From Falsihalocynthiibacter arcticus (GTDB taxonomy: Bacteria; Pseudomonadota; Alphaproteobacteria; Rhodobacterales; Rhodobacteraceae), in contig NZ_CP014327.1 in NCBI RefSeq assembly GCF_000812665.2, forward strand, positions 1,641,501 to 1,705,500: DNA of 64,000 bases, given 5' to 3'. A program made the translations under genes and the position numbers. Under the pieces are notes generated by a model. That model did no database searches and was not told the DNA's origin. It was given only the letters and a program-made list of their open reading frames with translations. Position 1 is the first letter of the stretch. Each line of letters opens with the position of its first letter. This document shows positions 1-9,770 of the stretch, piece after piece.

Positions 1-2
1 AC

Positions 3-1454
3 AGTGCAATCCCGATTGCAGCGGCCCTCGAAGAACAGGATGTTCACTCACAGATTGCGGACCTTGTTTTGACGATAGAGGAGATCAGAAACGGCGAGTA
101 CGACACCGTTTCCAAGCGCATTAAAGATGGCGCTGATCTTGGCCCCGTTCTGACGCAACTCATTGATGCATGGGCAGAACTTGGCAGTGGTAAAATGTCG
201 GTTGCGCTCGAGAAGTTTGATGCGCTTGAGGCTCAACCCAGCTTTGAGGGGATAGCGAACTTCCATAGAGCCTTGGCACTCGGCTCAGTGGGCGACTACG
301 GCGCTGCACTAGAGGTATTTGAAAGCATTGAGGAAAAAGGTTTTTCGCATACACGCTCAACCCTGATTGCCTATGTCGAAATTTTGAGCCAAATGGAGCG
401 CAATGACGACGCGCTCGAAGCGCTTGGGAAGGCCTATAATCTTGGGGATGCGGACCCTGAGTTCGCCGATCTTTATGCACGTTTGGAAAACGGTGAAACG
501 CTTGCGTTTACTGCTGCTCCATCGGCCCGTGAAGGCGTGGCGCAAGCGGCGTTTACCCTTGCTGAAATCTTGTCGGTTGAAGGCACACCTGACCAAACGA
601 TCCTCTATTCCCGTATGGCAGAAATTCTGGACCCCAGTTTTATTCCAGCGGTATTGCTCACGGCTGAAATGCTAGAAGAACTGGAGCAATTTGACTTAGC
701 GACCAAGGCGTACGCAAAAGTGCCCACCGACCATCCTTCGTTCCATCTGGCCGAAATTGGCCGCGCAGACACCTTAAGACGAGCCGGAAAGCCGGAGGCT
801 GCGGTTGAAGTATTGCGTACCCTGTCTAAAAACCGCCCAGAATTGCCCGCTGTCCTGATCGGGCTGGGTGATCTTTTGCGCAGCCAAGAGGAGTATTTGG
901 GCGCGATTGAAGCTTATGACGGGGCTTTGGAACTCTTTCCTGAGATTACACCGAACTTGTGGTTTGTGTTCTATTCTCGTGGAATTTCGCACGAACGCTC
1001 GCAGGATTGGGAAAAGGCTGAGGCTGACTTCCGTCAAGCATTGGCGCTCTACCCAGATCAACCTCAAGTGCTGAATTATCTTGGGTATTCAATGGTTGAG
1101 AAAAACGAAAACCTCGATGAAGCCCTTGAAATGATTGAAAAAGCCGTGGAAGCGCGCCCTGAAGATGGCTATATAATAGACTCTCTCGCGTGGGCCTATT
1201 ATAAGCTCGGACGCTATGAAGAGGCAGCCGAATTGATGGAAAAGGCTGCGCAATTAGAACCCGTAGATCCCGTTGTAAGCGATCATTTGGGCGACGCGCT
1301 TTGGATGGTTAACCGCAAGATTGAAGCTGACTTTCAATGGCGTCGGGCACTGTCGTTTGAACCCGAGGAAAAGGATGCCGATCGCATCCGTCGCAAACTA
1401 GAAGTCGGATTGGACGAGGTCTTGGCGGATGAAGAAATTGCGACCGAAGACTAG
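3..1454 (+). CDS. Tetratricopeptide-repeat protein, 5' end outside window
   Basis: The reading frame is open to the first base, so the N-terminus lies outside the window; about 483 residues are visible. The visible part is a long run of helical repeats of TPR type. The clearest units lie in the last half, for example around AWAYYKLGRYEEAAELMEKA and LGYSMVEKNENLDEALEMIE. The C-terminus is acidic. Proteins of this shape are often secreted or periplasmic in Rhodobacterales, but the signal region cannot be seen here. No catalytic motif was found; a protein-interaction role is the usual inference. It ends six bases before ispE, so the two are probably co-transcribed. A TTG at base 69 could be read as a start, but the repeat-like sequence continues upstream of it. 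Confidence 0.85.
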   Translation, partial: SAIPIAAALEEQDVHSQIADLVLTIEEIRNGEYDTVSKRIKDGADLGPVLTQLIDAWAELGSGKMSVALEKFDALEAQPSFEGIANFHRALALGSVGDYGAALEVFESIEEKGFSHTRSTLIAYVEILSQMERNDDALEALGKAYNLGDADPEFADLYARLENGETLAFTAAPSAREGVAQAAFTLAEILSVEGTPDQTILYSRMAEILDPSFIPAVLLTAEMLEELEQFDLATKAYAKVPTDHPSFHLAEIGRADTLRRAGKPEAAVEVLRTLSKNRPELPAVLIGLGDLLRSQEEYLGAIEAYDGALELFPEITPNLWFVFYSRGISHERSQDWEKAEADFRQALALYPDQPQVLNYLGYSMVEKNENLDEALEMIEKAVEARPEDGYIIDSLAWAYYKLGRYEEAAELMEKAAQLEPVDPVVSDHLGDALWMVNRKIEADFQWRRALSFEPEEKDADRIRRKLEVGLDEVLADEEIATED

Positions 1455-1460
1455 GTTGAA

Positions 1461-2285
1461 ATGGAATTCGCTCCCGCAAAAATAAACCTGACACTGCATG
1501 TCACAGGGCGGCGTGCGGATGGGTACCACCTTCTCGATAGCCTCGTGGTGTTCGCAGATATCGGCGACTATGTTGGAGCCACGAATTCAGACATACTTTC
1601 CCTGGCGGTTGAAGGGCCAGAGGGTGCGGGGCTTGCCAAGGAAAAAGACAACCTTGTCCTGCGTGCTGCGCGTTTGTTGAAGTCTGGGCAATCGGTCGCT
1701 TTGACTCTGCAAAAAAACCTGCCAACGGCTTCTGGGATTGGAGGTGGGTCTGCCGATGCTGCGGCAACTCTGCGGTTGCTTGCTCGTCATTGGGCGCGGC
1801 CTTTGCCAAAGAGTTCCGATGTGCTTCAACTCGGGGCGGACGTGCCCGTGTGTTTGTCGTCTACTACGGCTAGAATGCAAGGAATTGGCGAAGTCTTAAC
1901 CGCCGTTCCCAAACTGCCTGATATGGCCCTTTTATTGATCAATCCACGTCAGAGTGTAGCAACACCAGATATTTTCAAGGCATTGGAAAACAGCCATAAT
2001 ACAGCAATGGATGACGTGCCGGACTGTTCCAGTTTGGACGAGTTTTGTAGATGGCTTGCGCACCAGCGCAATGATCTTCAGGCACCCGCAATCGCGGTTC
2101 AGCCTGTCATTTCCCGAGTACTTGAAGCGATTTCTCAGAATGGTGCGCTCCTCTCCCGAATGTCGGGTTCCGGGGCGACGTGCTTCGGGGTGTTCTCAGA
2201 TGCAGCGACCGCTACTAAGGCCGCTGCAAAAATCGCTGACGCGCATCCAACTTGGTGGGTGAAATCCGCTCGTATCTTAGTATAG
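1461..2285 (+). CDS. ispE: 4-diphosphocytidyl-2-C-methyl-D-erythritol kinase
   Basis: This 274-residue GHMP kinase phosphorylates the 2-hydroxyl of CDP-methylerythritol in the MEP pathway of isoprenoid synthesis, in the cytoplasm. The N-terminus has the family opening APAKINLTLHVTGRRADGYH, and the ATP-binding glycine loop reads LPTASGIGGGSADAAATLRL. A C-terminal GHMP motif is visible in LSRMSGSGATCFGVF. The length is close to the usual 280-300. It starts six bases after the TPR gene and ends four bases before the convergent cobO stop. ispH of the same pathway lies at 30.2-31.1 kb. Confidence 0.96.
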   Translation: MEFAPAKINLTLHVTGRRADGYHLLDSLVVFADIGDYVGATNSDILSLAVEGPEGAGLAKEKDNLVLRAARLLKSGQSVALTLQKNLPTASGIGGGSADAAATLRLLARHWARPLPKSSDVLQLGADVPVCLSSTTARMQGIGEVLTAVPKLPDMALLLINPRQSVATPDIFKALENSHNTAMDDVPDCSSLDEFCRWLAHQRNDLQAPAIAVQPVISRVLEAISQNGALLSRMSGSGATCFGVFSDAATATKAAAKIADAHPTWWVKSARILV

Positions 2286-2289
2286 GTTC

Positions 2290-2898
2290 CTAAAACTCAA
2301 CGCCGATCTGCGCTTTGATACCTGCGCGGAAGGGATGTTTGATAAGTTCCATTTCCGTCACCAGATCGGCGGCCTCAATGAGGGCCTCTTTGGCGTTGCG
2401 CCCTGTCAGAACAACATGGGTCATCGGCGGTTTCTCGGTCGCTAAAAACTCGACCACATCGTTCACATCAATATAGTCGTATCGCATCGCGATGTTGATT
2501 TCATCAAGCAAAACCATTTTGTTTTCGGGATTACGAATGAGTTCTTTTGCCTTTTCCCAAGCGGCGGTCGCCATTTCGATATCGCGTGATTTATCTTGGG
2601 TTTCCCAGGTAAACCCTTCACCCATCGTATAGAATTCGCAAGCATCGCTAAATTTGTCGAGGATAAGGTCGCGTTCACCAGTGCTCATCCCGCCTTTGAT
2701 GAATTGCACGACGGCGCATTTCATATCATGCGCAATACAGCGAAAAATCATCCCGAATGCCGCGCTCGATTTGCCTTTTCCCTTGCCCGTATGGACAATG
2801 ATCAGGCCTTTCTGGTCGGTTTTTGTCGCCATGATTTTATCACGAGCGGCCTTCTTTTTAACCATTTTCATCGCGTGGCGTTCAGTGTCTTCGCTCAT
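2290..2898 (-). CDS. cobO: Cob(I)yrinic acid a,c-diamide adenosyltransferase
   Basis: CobO/BtuR moves the adenosyl group of ATP onto the cobalt of cob(I)yrinic acid diamide, after CobN has inserted the metal. The 202-residue protein has the P-loop HTGKGKGKSSAAFGM near residues 36-50, the VQFIKGG segment and the VLLDEIN motif typical of the family. I start at the ATG of MSEDTERH because an AGGAG site stands just upstream; the frame stays open for 41 more codons without a comparable site. It is the last gene of the riboswitch-led leftward B12 locus. A small lipoprotein gene on the other strand separates it from cobN, so it may also have its own promoter. Confidence 0.95.
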   Translation of the reverse strand: MSEDTERHAMKMVKKKAARDKIMATKTDQKGLIIVHTGKGKGKSSAAFGMIFRCIAHDMKCAVVQFIKGGMSTGERDLILDKFSDACEFYTMGEGFTWETQDKSRDIEMATAAWEKAKELIRNPENKMVLLDEINIAMRYDYIDVNDVVEFLATEKPPMTHVVLTGRNAKEALIEAADLVTEMELIKHPFRAGIKAQIGVEF

Positions 2899-3042
2899 GG
2901 GTTTCTCCTGTTTTCCGGAACGACTTTGGAGGCAGATGGCACGGGTTGCAAGGGTGCTTTTCCGCACAGTCCTGTGCGCGAAGTAAGGCTTTGTTAACCA
3001 CGTCGCATTAGCCTTACTCACACCAGATTAGGAAACCTCCAT

Positions 3043-3338
3043 ATGCGTGCTCTCGCAATCTTACTTTCTGCCCTTTTGGCTGTGACAGGCTGTGACAGTC
3101 CACACCCCCGCACGAAGGGTTTTGATGTAAAAATGGTAAGCGTCGAAGGCAGCGATTTTACCGTTCGCTCCAACGGGGAAGTTGTCGAAGCTATTCGGAC
3201 CAATTATGCCCCCGCCGAGATTTCGGGCGGGTTTTATTGCGTGCCGTTGTCGCCATAGAGGTCGCAACAGGGTGTGTTGTCGACCAAACGACGGTGAAGG
3301 GCGACCCCGCGCTCGTTGCCGCGCGGATTGATTGTTAG
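3043..3338 (+). CDS. Small lipoprotein, broken by an apparent one-base deletion
   Basis: The gene starts MRALAILLSALLAVTGC, a signal peptide with lipobox AVTGC (Cys17). As given, the frame stops at 3258 after 71 residues. The next frame continues with coherent protein, AVVAIEVATGCVVDQTTVKG, to a TAG at 3336-3338. Adding one C to the five-C run at 3209-3213 joins them: NYAP is then followed by RRDFGRVLLRAVVAIE, giving 98 residues. Similar short lipoproteins with a conserved ATGC segment occur in Rhodobacterales; their role is unknown to me. The repaired stop overlaps the convergent cobN stop. It lies on the strand opposite cobN and cobO. Confidence 0.7.
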
Positions 3339-6300
3339 CCCGATTTAAGATTGTCCAATAACGCGCGCGCAGAGTTGGAGCGCGGAGTCCAAAGCCCACG
3401 TTCAATCGCCTCATCCAGGCGTTGGGCGATCTCTATCAACGCAGGCGCATTATGCTCGGCTATGAACGCACGCACGTTTTCATCCTCTAAAAACGCTTGA
3501 TGGACGGCATCAAAATGGTGGCTTTTTACGGCACCCGTTGTCGCGGCAAAGGCAAACATATAGTCCACGGTCGCGGCCATCTCGAAGGCGCCTTTATACC
3601 CGTGACGCATCACGCCACTAATCCATTTCGGATTAACAACACGGCTGCGGACGACGCGCCCGATTTCGTCTTCCAAGCGGCGAATAACGGGGCGTTCCGG
3701 CCGCGAGTGATCGTTATGATAGATCGGCCGATCAACGCCTTGAAGGGTATGCACGGCCGCCGCAGCCCCTCCCTCGAATTGATAATAATCGTCGCTATCG
3801 AGTAGGTCGTGCTCACGGTTGTCTTGATTTTGAACGATGGCTTCGGTCTGCGAGAGGCGGGTTTCAAATTGCGCTCGTGCGCGCGTTCCCTCGGCCCCTT
3901 TGCCATAGGCATAGCTGCCCCATTCAAGGTAGGCCTCCGCGAGATCGGATTTATTTGCCCAGAGTTGCTCATCAATCATCGCCTGAAGGCCTGCGCCATA
4001 GGCCCCCGGTTTTGAGCCGAATACGCGGTGTGAATTCTCAAGCCCTTCTGTCAACATGCGCGCCCGTGCAGGGTTGATTGCTGCCGGTTCGTCAAGGGCC
4101 ATAACCGCGCGCGCGGCACTGTCTATGAGCGCAATAAGTTGTGGAAACGCGTCGCGGAAAAACCCCGACACTCGGAGGGTGACATCCACGCGGGGCCGCC
4201 CCAAAACCCCCTGTGGAAGGACCTCAAATCCTGTTACACGCCGATTTGCCGCGTCCCACGTCGGCTTGACCCCCATGAGCGCCAAGGCTTGGGCAATATC
4301 GTCCCCACCCGTGCGCATATTTGCGGTCCCCCACGCGGTCAAAAGCATGGTTTGTGGCCAGTCTCCGTGGTCTTGTAGGTGGCGCTCAATCAATAGGTTC
4401 GCGGATTTCCACCCCAAGGCCCAAGCCGTCGGCGTAGGGACGGCACGTCCATCGACGCTATAGAAATTTCGTCCGGTTGGAAGGGTATCAAGCCGTCCGC
4501 GTGTGGGAGCGCCGGATGGCGCCGGGTCAACGAATTGCCCTGTAAGGGCGGTGAGGAGACCCGTCATTTCCGCTGGGCCACAGGCCGCAACTTTTGGACG
4601 TACGCTCGTTCTAACTTCCTGCAAAACTGCTTCCGACTGTGGGCCGGGAGCGTCTTTTCCATCTAAAATCGCGCTCGCGAATAACTCCAACCGCTCGACA
4701 GTATCTCCAAGGCTTCGCCAAGTATCCGTTGTGATCTCCGCGAGTTCGCTGGGTTTCTCTACAGCATGGGGCGCCGCCATATCACAATCCAAGGGATCGA
4801 ATTCAAATCCAAAATCCACAGCAAGAGCGCGGATCAGAGACGCATTCCCTCCTCGACCATCGCCGCGCGGCACCCGAACAAGTGCCTGCACTAGATCCCT
4901 CTCAAGGCGCCCAATCGGACTCTCGCCAAAAACGTGCAGCCCATCGCGAATTTGCGCTTCCTTTAGATCGCATAAATAGGCGTCAAGCTTGGCCAAATCG
5001 CCGTCTTCGTCAGTTCCAGTAAGCCCTGCGTCTTCGCCCAATCCAGTGCTGCTAGTCAGGCTCAAAATTTCCCGTCTGAGATATTCAATCCGCCGAGGAT
5101 CAACCCCCGCCGCCTCATAGTATTCGTCAACAAGCCCCTCCAGATCACGCATTGGCCCATAGCTTTCGGCGCGGGTAAGCGGCGGTGTTAGGTGGTCAAT
5201 AATGACGGCCTGCGCACGGCGTTTTGCTTGCGTGCCTTCGCCCGGATCATTGACGATAAACGGGTAAATATGCGGCATTGGGCCAAACACAGCCTCGGGG
5301 TAGCATTCCTGAGAAAGGGCAACGGCCTTTCCGGGAAGCCACTCCATATTTCCGTGCTTGCCCATGTGAACAATCGCATGGGCCCCAAAGGTTTCACGTA
5401 GCCAAAAGTAGAACGCAAAATAATTGTGGGGCGGTACCAAGTCGGGCGAATGGTAGGTCTCTTTTGGGTCAATATTATACCCCGCGCAGGCTGAATGCCC
5501 ACGACAACATTGCCATACTCCAAAACCGAAAGGGCAAAGCTTCCGCCCTCAAAGAAAGGGTCCGTTTCGGGAGCGCCCCAACGGTCTTCAATCTGGCGGC
5601 GCATGTCATAGGGAAGTTCGTCATAGAGCGTGCGATAATCGGAAAGGGCAAGGCGGACACCACCGTCTCGTCGGGTGCGATCCGTTAGCCAATTCGTGGG
5701 TCCCGCGAGGATCGATTGCATCAATGCGTCGCTGTTTTGAGGCGCATTACGCACCGTATATCCAGCATCATTCAGGGAGGCGAGAGTGCCGCAGGTTGCA
5801 GCTGGGGCATCCAAACCCACGCCATTGGCAAGGCGTCCGTCCTTGTTCGGATAATTCGCCAAAACCAAAGCTACCCTGCGTTTTTCGACAGGCGCATTGC
5901 GCAACCGTGCCCAATTAGCCGCAAGTTTCGCCACAAATTCCACGCGGTCGCCCTGTGCGCGATATCCCGCGATGGCGCATTCGGTGTCCTCGTCAAAAAA
6001 CGCCTCGCCTTTGAAGCTGACAGCGCGGCTCAAAATGCGCCCATCCACTTCGGGAAGCGCGACATTCATCGCGATATCGCGTGCGGCGAGACCAAACATT
6101 CCCTCACTCCAAGCCGCTTCTGAGCTGGCTGAGAACACCACTTGGAAAACGGGCGACGCATTTGCAGCAGGCATTACAAGGGGGTTCGATGCCCCGTTGG
6201 AATGCTCTCCTTCTTGTGGCGATCCCGTGGCAAAGGAGGTCGCGTTCAAAATAACACTTGGCGTCGCTTGGGTGAATAAATACTCAAGGGTTTCCACGGA

Positions 6301-7032
6301 AACTGGGTCTTTGAGGGAGGCCACGAAGATCGGCAGTGGGTTTAACCCTTGGCGCAGAAGGGATTTCACCAGCCGATTTACAGGATTTAGGCCCGCGCCT
6401 TGAACCAAAGCACGGTAAAACACCAGCGGGACAACGGGCGCGTTTGCTGTCCATGCCGCTTGCGCCGTGGACAGATCAGAGATTCCAGCCCCAGGCCAAT
6501 AAACGCCCGCCCGCAATAAGGGCCGCGCGGCTTCTGGGCGGGGGGCGTCGGAGAGCATTGCCTGCGCATAGTCCAAGAAATGTGTCGCGTTTTCGGGGCC
6601 GCCTTCCACGAGGTAGGCCCAAAGCGCATTGTAATCGTCACGAGAAACGGTCGAGAGGTCCCGCAATTCGTCATCGGGTTTGTCGTCTCCGGGAAGGGCG
6701 ACGAATGCCACTCCTGCCGCGTGTAAATGTGCGGCGTATTGCACAAGTCCGTATTTCCAATAGCCCGCTCCGCCCAAAACCCGCGCGATCACCAATTTAC
6801 ACTTACGCGCACAGGCGTCGATATGGAGGTCCACCGACATCGGGTGTTGCAGATGCATCAGACTCGCAAGGCGCAAACTTGGCGGATTCTGCATTTCCCG
6901 CCGCGCTTCTGAAAGGGCTGCTAGCTCTGTGTCCGCCGCCGAGATGAACAGAATATCACCGGGTGTTTGCCCCAGATCAACGGGCTCAGTTCCGTCGTCG
7001 ACATTTCCGGGAGTGGCGGCCAAAAGATGCAT
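3335..7032 (-). CDS. cobN: Cobaltochelatase subunit CobN, broken by an apparent one-base deletion
   Basis: CobN is the large subunit of the ATP-dependent aerobic cobaltochelatase (CobN-CobS-CobT) that inserts cobalt into hydrogenobyrinic acid a,c-diamide. The N-terminal part runs from 7032 to about 5484 and ends NVVVGIQPARG; the C-terminal part then continues in another frame with VPPHNYFAFYFWLRE and HMGKHGNMEWLPGK, both CobN signatures. Adding one base to the CCCC run at 5480-5483 restores GYNIDPKETYHSPDL between them, giving about 1,232 residues, a normal CobN length. The start overlaps the GNAT stop as TAATG. cobS and cobT are not in this window. Confidence 0.93.
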
Positions 7033-7484
7033 TAAAGGGTCAGCTCCATGAAATAGCTTAGGGGGTCATCGGGATAGTCGCCAAAGGGGCCGCAAAACGT
7101 AAAACCGTGTTTTTCGTAGAGCGCGTGCGCGGCGCGCAGGCTGTCACCGGTTTCGAGGTACAGCTTTGAGAGGCCGGACGCGCGTGCGTTGGAAATTAGC
7201 TCCGTCAAGATCAGGTTCGCGACACCTTTGCCCCTTGCCGCTTCCGAGACGAACATCGATTTTATCTCGCCGTAGCTGCCCTTGTTCGCCAAGGCGCCAC
7301 ATCCCAAATGTTGCGCCCCTTCGCTTGCGACCAGAAAGGTTATCTCGGGAACGCTAAGCGCATCCACCGACAAAAAGTGGTTTGATTCCGCCGGAAAGAG
7401 CGACTGCATCAGACTGTGATGCGCCGTAAGGAGTGCTACGGTGCGCGGGTCTTTTGGGTCGCCTATTCCGACGGAGATTTTCAC
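7032..7484 (-). CDS. GNAT-family N-acetyltransferase
   Basis: A 150-residue GNAT protein. The acetyl-CoA binding motif A is seen in MFVSEAARGKGVANLILTEL, followed by LYLETGDSLRAAHALYEKHG and a C-terminal GFTFCGPFGDY segment, as in PhnO/YjaB-type acetyltransferases. The substrate is not known. It is translationally coupled on both sides: its ATG overlaps the cobW stop and its TAA overlaps the cobN ATG. It is therefore embedded in the cobalamin operon, but no known B12 step needs an acetyltransferase, so a B12 role is only an inference from position. Confidence 0.88.
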   Translation of the reverse strand: MKISVGIGDPKDPRTVALLTAHHSLMQSLFPAESNHFLSVDALSVPEITFLVASEGAQHLGCGALANKGSYGEIKSMFVSEAARGKGVANLILTELISNARASGLSKLYLETGDSLRAAHALYEKHGFTFCGPFGDYPDDPLSYFMELTL

Positions 7485-8545
7485 GCGCTTAAGGCCGCGC
7501 GGATCGCGTCCTGATCTAGGCCTGCTTCGCCAATGACCACAAGTTTGGTTTCGCGTTTTTGTTCACCAAAGGGTTGATCGAAATAGGTATCAACACGAGG
7601 GCCAACCGCTTGCAGCGTCAGGCGCATGGGCTTGCCCTGAACCGCAACGAAGCCTTTTAGGCGCAGAATATTGTGGGTGCGAATGACGTCAGAGACCTTC
7701 TGTGCAAAACCCGCATGATCGGTGATCTCATTAAGGGTGACGATGAAGCTTTCGAATTCGTCGTGGCCGTGCGTGTGCTCATCATGGTGATCGTCGTCAT
7801 CCTCATCGTGGTGGTGATGATGGTGGTGGATTTCGTGGCGTGCAGAAAGATCGGCCTCGGCTCCAACGCCTTGCCCGAGCAAAACATCAACGGGAAGTGC
7901 GCCCAACGTGGATTTTACAACTTGAACACCGTCACGGCTTTCGCTGCGCAGTTTGCCAACCAAAGCATCGATTTCTTCGGCGCTCAAAAGGTCGGCCTTG
8001 TTGACGACAATCATGTCGGCACAGGCGATTTGATCTTCGAACAATTCCGAAAGCGGTGTTTCGTGATCCAGATTTTCATCCTGTTTGCGTTGCGCATCTA
8101 CGGCGGCAATGTTGTGGGCAAATTGCCCGTCCACAACGGCACGACCATCAACAACGGTGACGACGCCATCGACCGTTACTTTGGTGGCAATCGCGGGCCA
8201 ATTGAACGCCCGCACGAGGGGTTGAGGCAGCGCAAGACCGGAGGTTTCGATCACGATGTGATCAGGCGCATTTTCCCGCGCGAGGAGTTTTTCCATCGTG
8301 GGTACAAAATCCTCTGCGACCGTGCAGCAGATACAACCGTTAGACAGCTCCATGATGTCGTCTTCGGTACAGGTCTCTTCGCCACAGCCTTTGAGGATAT
8401 CGCCGTCCACGCCCAGATCACCGAATTCGTTGATGATCAACGCGATCCGTTTGCCATTCGCGTTTTGCAAAATGTGGCGAATAAGGGTAGTTTTGCCCGA
8501 GCCAAGGAAGCCAGTGACGATCGTAGCGGGAATTTTTTGTGCCAT
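7481..8545 (-). CDS. cobW: CobW-type metal-chaperone GTPase
   Basis: A G3E-family P-loop GTPase of 354 residues thought to deliver cobalt for cobalamin synthesis. Walker A is GFLGSGKTT (residues 12-20). The metal site CICC is at residues 71-74, and NKAD near 182 is the guanine-specificity motif. A very His/Asp-rich loop follows at about residues 237-261, with seven consecutive His. The C-terminal CobW_C domain carries RLKGFVAVQGKPMRL. I start at MAQKIPA, which matches the family N-terminus, rather than 12 codons upstream. It lies between cbtA and the GNAT gene in the riboswitch-led operon. Confidence 0.95.
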   Translation of the reverse strand: MAQKIPATIVTGFLGSGKTTLIRHILQNANGKRIALIINEFGDLGVDGDILKGCGEETCTEDDIMELSNGCICCTVAEDFVPTMEKLLARENAPDHIVIETSGLALPQPLVRAFNWPAIATKVTVDGVVTVVDGRAVVDGQFAHNIAAVDAQRKQDENLDHETPLSELFEDQIACADMIVVNKADLLSAEEIDALVGKLRSESRDGVQVVKSTLGALPVDVLLGQGVGAEADLSARHEIHHHHHHHDEDDDDHHDEHTHGHDEFESFIVTLNEITDHAGFAQKVSDVIRTHNILRLKGFVAVQGKPMRLTLQAVGPRVDTYFDQPFGEQKRETKLVVIGEAGLDQDAIRAALSA

Positions 8546-8605
8546 GGATGGCCTCACTTTCAAATTTGGAAAGCTGCGCAAGGAACACGCCCCTGCGCAG
8601 GTTGT

Positions 8606-9316
8606 TTATACCGTTTGACGATGCCAGACCGCGCCAGCGACACCTCCCATGATCGCCCAACTCGCGCAGGCAACCGCAAGGGTGCGACTGACGAATAGCG
8701 CCGAGAGTTCAGGCGGGGCGACGCCCGCATAGAACTCAAGGTGAGGCGCGCCGATGATATGGGGTGCGGCGATGAAGACCGCGCCTAATACCATCCAATA
8801 CGCGCGGTTCCCAAAGGCAATAAGGGCTAGACCTACGAGGGTTGCGACGACGGCTGTGATCCACCACATTTGCCGCAAAAATATGTCCTCTGCGGGGGTG
8901 CCCGGCAATTCAGGGAATAGTCCCGCAGCGGGGGCGAGTTGAACGGCAATAAAGCCTGCCAATCCCCAAACTATCCCCGATTTGGCCGTGACCTCATGCC
9001 CAGAGGACGTCGCTGTCGCGATACCTGCGACAAGAATGAGCGCAAAGCCCGTGAACACAATGATGTTCATCGCCACGGTCATGCCGTGCCGCGCAATGAG
9101 TTCGCTGGTAGTTGGCGGTATTTCCACTTCCACTTCAGCAGGAGCAGGGTCTTCGCCCTCCACAATCAAAACGCCTGCGAAATGGTTTTTCGCACCAGTT
9201 TCATATTCCTCACCCTCAAGAAGTACGGGGGTGACAAGCCAAAATTGCAGCAGAGCCGAAAGCAGCCCTGCAGCAATACCAGCGAACAACGCGCTGGTAA
9301 AAATCTGTTTAAACAT
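8606..9316 (-). CDS. cbtA: Cobalt transporter subunit CbtA
   Basis: A 236-residue integral membrane protein of the CbtA family, predicted with CbtB to carry cobalt into the cell. It starts MFKQIFTSALFAGIAAGLLSA, a hydrophobic first segment, and has further membrane segments near residues 80-100, 118-135, 150-168, 175-190 and 215-230. An acidic periplasmic loop (GEEYETG, EGEDPAPAEVEVE) follows the first segment. It begins three bases after the cbtB stop, and the pair sits directly below a cobalamin riboswitch. That arrangement is the usual basis for the cobalt assignment; transport has been inferred from genomics more than tested. Confidence 0.93.
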   Translation of the reverse strand: MFKQIFTSALFAGIAAGLLSALLQFWLVTPVLLEGEEYETGAKNHFAGVLIVEGEDPAPAEVEVEIPPTTSELIARHGMTVAMNIIVFTGFALILVAGIATATSSGHEVTAKSGIVWGLAGFIAVQLAPAAGLFPELPGTPAEDIFLRQMWWITAVVATLVGLALIAFGNRAYWMVLGAVFIAAPHIIGAPHLEFYAGVAPPELSALFVSRTLAVACASWAIMGGVAGAVWHRQTV

Positions 9317-9319
9317 TGG

Positions 9320-9520
9320 TTAGTGGCAGGGGAACGCGATGGCGTGGCGCGTGTCGTGAGCCGAGTCATGCAACACAGAAGCCTGTGCAAAACCAGCGAG
9401 AGAAATTAGCAATACGCCTGCGAGAGCCGCTGCAAAAATTGGCAGAACACCAGTTTGGACTTGGGTAATAGGAGCCGCGAGAACTTTTGCATCAGTGCGT
9501 GTTTTGTTTTGTTCGTTCAT
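9320..9520 (-). CDS. cbtB: Cobalt transporter subunit CbtB
   Basis: A 66-residue protein with one membrane segment (GVLPIFAAALAGVLLISLAGF) and the C-terminal histidine-rich motif LHDSAHDTRHAIAFPCH that marks CbtB and probably binds the metal. I place the start at MNEQNKTRT because an AGGA site lies about ten bases upstream. The frame is open further upstream but runs into the riboswitch. It is the first gene of the operon. Confidence 0.93.
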   Translation of the reverse strand: MNEQNKTRTDAKVLAAPITQVQTGVLPIFAAALAGVLLISLAGFAQASVLHDSAHDTRHAIAFPCH

Positions 9521-9559
9521 TCTATCATTCCTTTTTCCGTCACACCCGACGGTTCGGTT

Positions 9560-9770
9560 ACGTTGCTGCAAGGCTGGTCTCCTGGCTCGCGGGTCAAAGT
9601 GCAATGTCACCTTCCCAGATTGTTGGTTTCCCAACGCTCCAGTGGTATTCGACATCCACTCACCGCTTACAGTCGCGGGGGCGGCTGCGGCATCAGGCCC
9701 CTGATTGGGTCACCCTCACCGCATTCCCATTTATCCCCTGCCGCTTGGCGGCATGAATGGGGATACCATG
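9560..9770 (-). promoter_or_regulatory. Cobalamin (AdoCbl) riboswitch
   Basis: Read on the minus strand, the leader holds the class hallmarks in order: GGGAATGCGGTGAGGGTG (9711-9728), the core GCCGCCCCCGCGACTGTAAG followed by CGGTGAG (about 9660-9686), CACTGG then GGGAAGG, and finally the B12 box GCCAGGAGACCAGCC (9572-9586). It ends about 50 bases before the cbtB start. Binding of adenosylcobalamin is expected to shut down cbtB-cbtA-cobW-GNAT-cobN-cobO. Outer limits are approximate because I could not fold it by covariance model. Confidence 0.95.

Noticed and set aside
5440-5490. Programmed frameshifting in cobN (and in rnc, era, cobJ)
   Set aside because: No slippery heptamer with a downstream structure is evident, such shifting is not known for these families, and seven unrelated genes show the same one-base loss in C/G runs.
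7673-8698. Plus-strand open frame of about 341 codons opposite cobW
   Set aside because: cobW is certain from its motifs; the opposite frame runs through the antisense of the His codons and has no family features.
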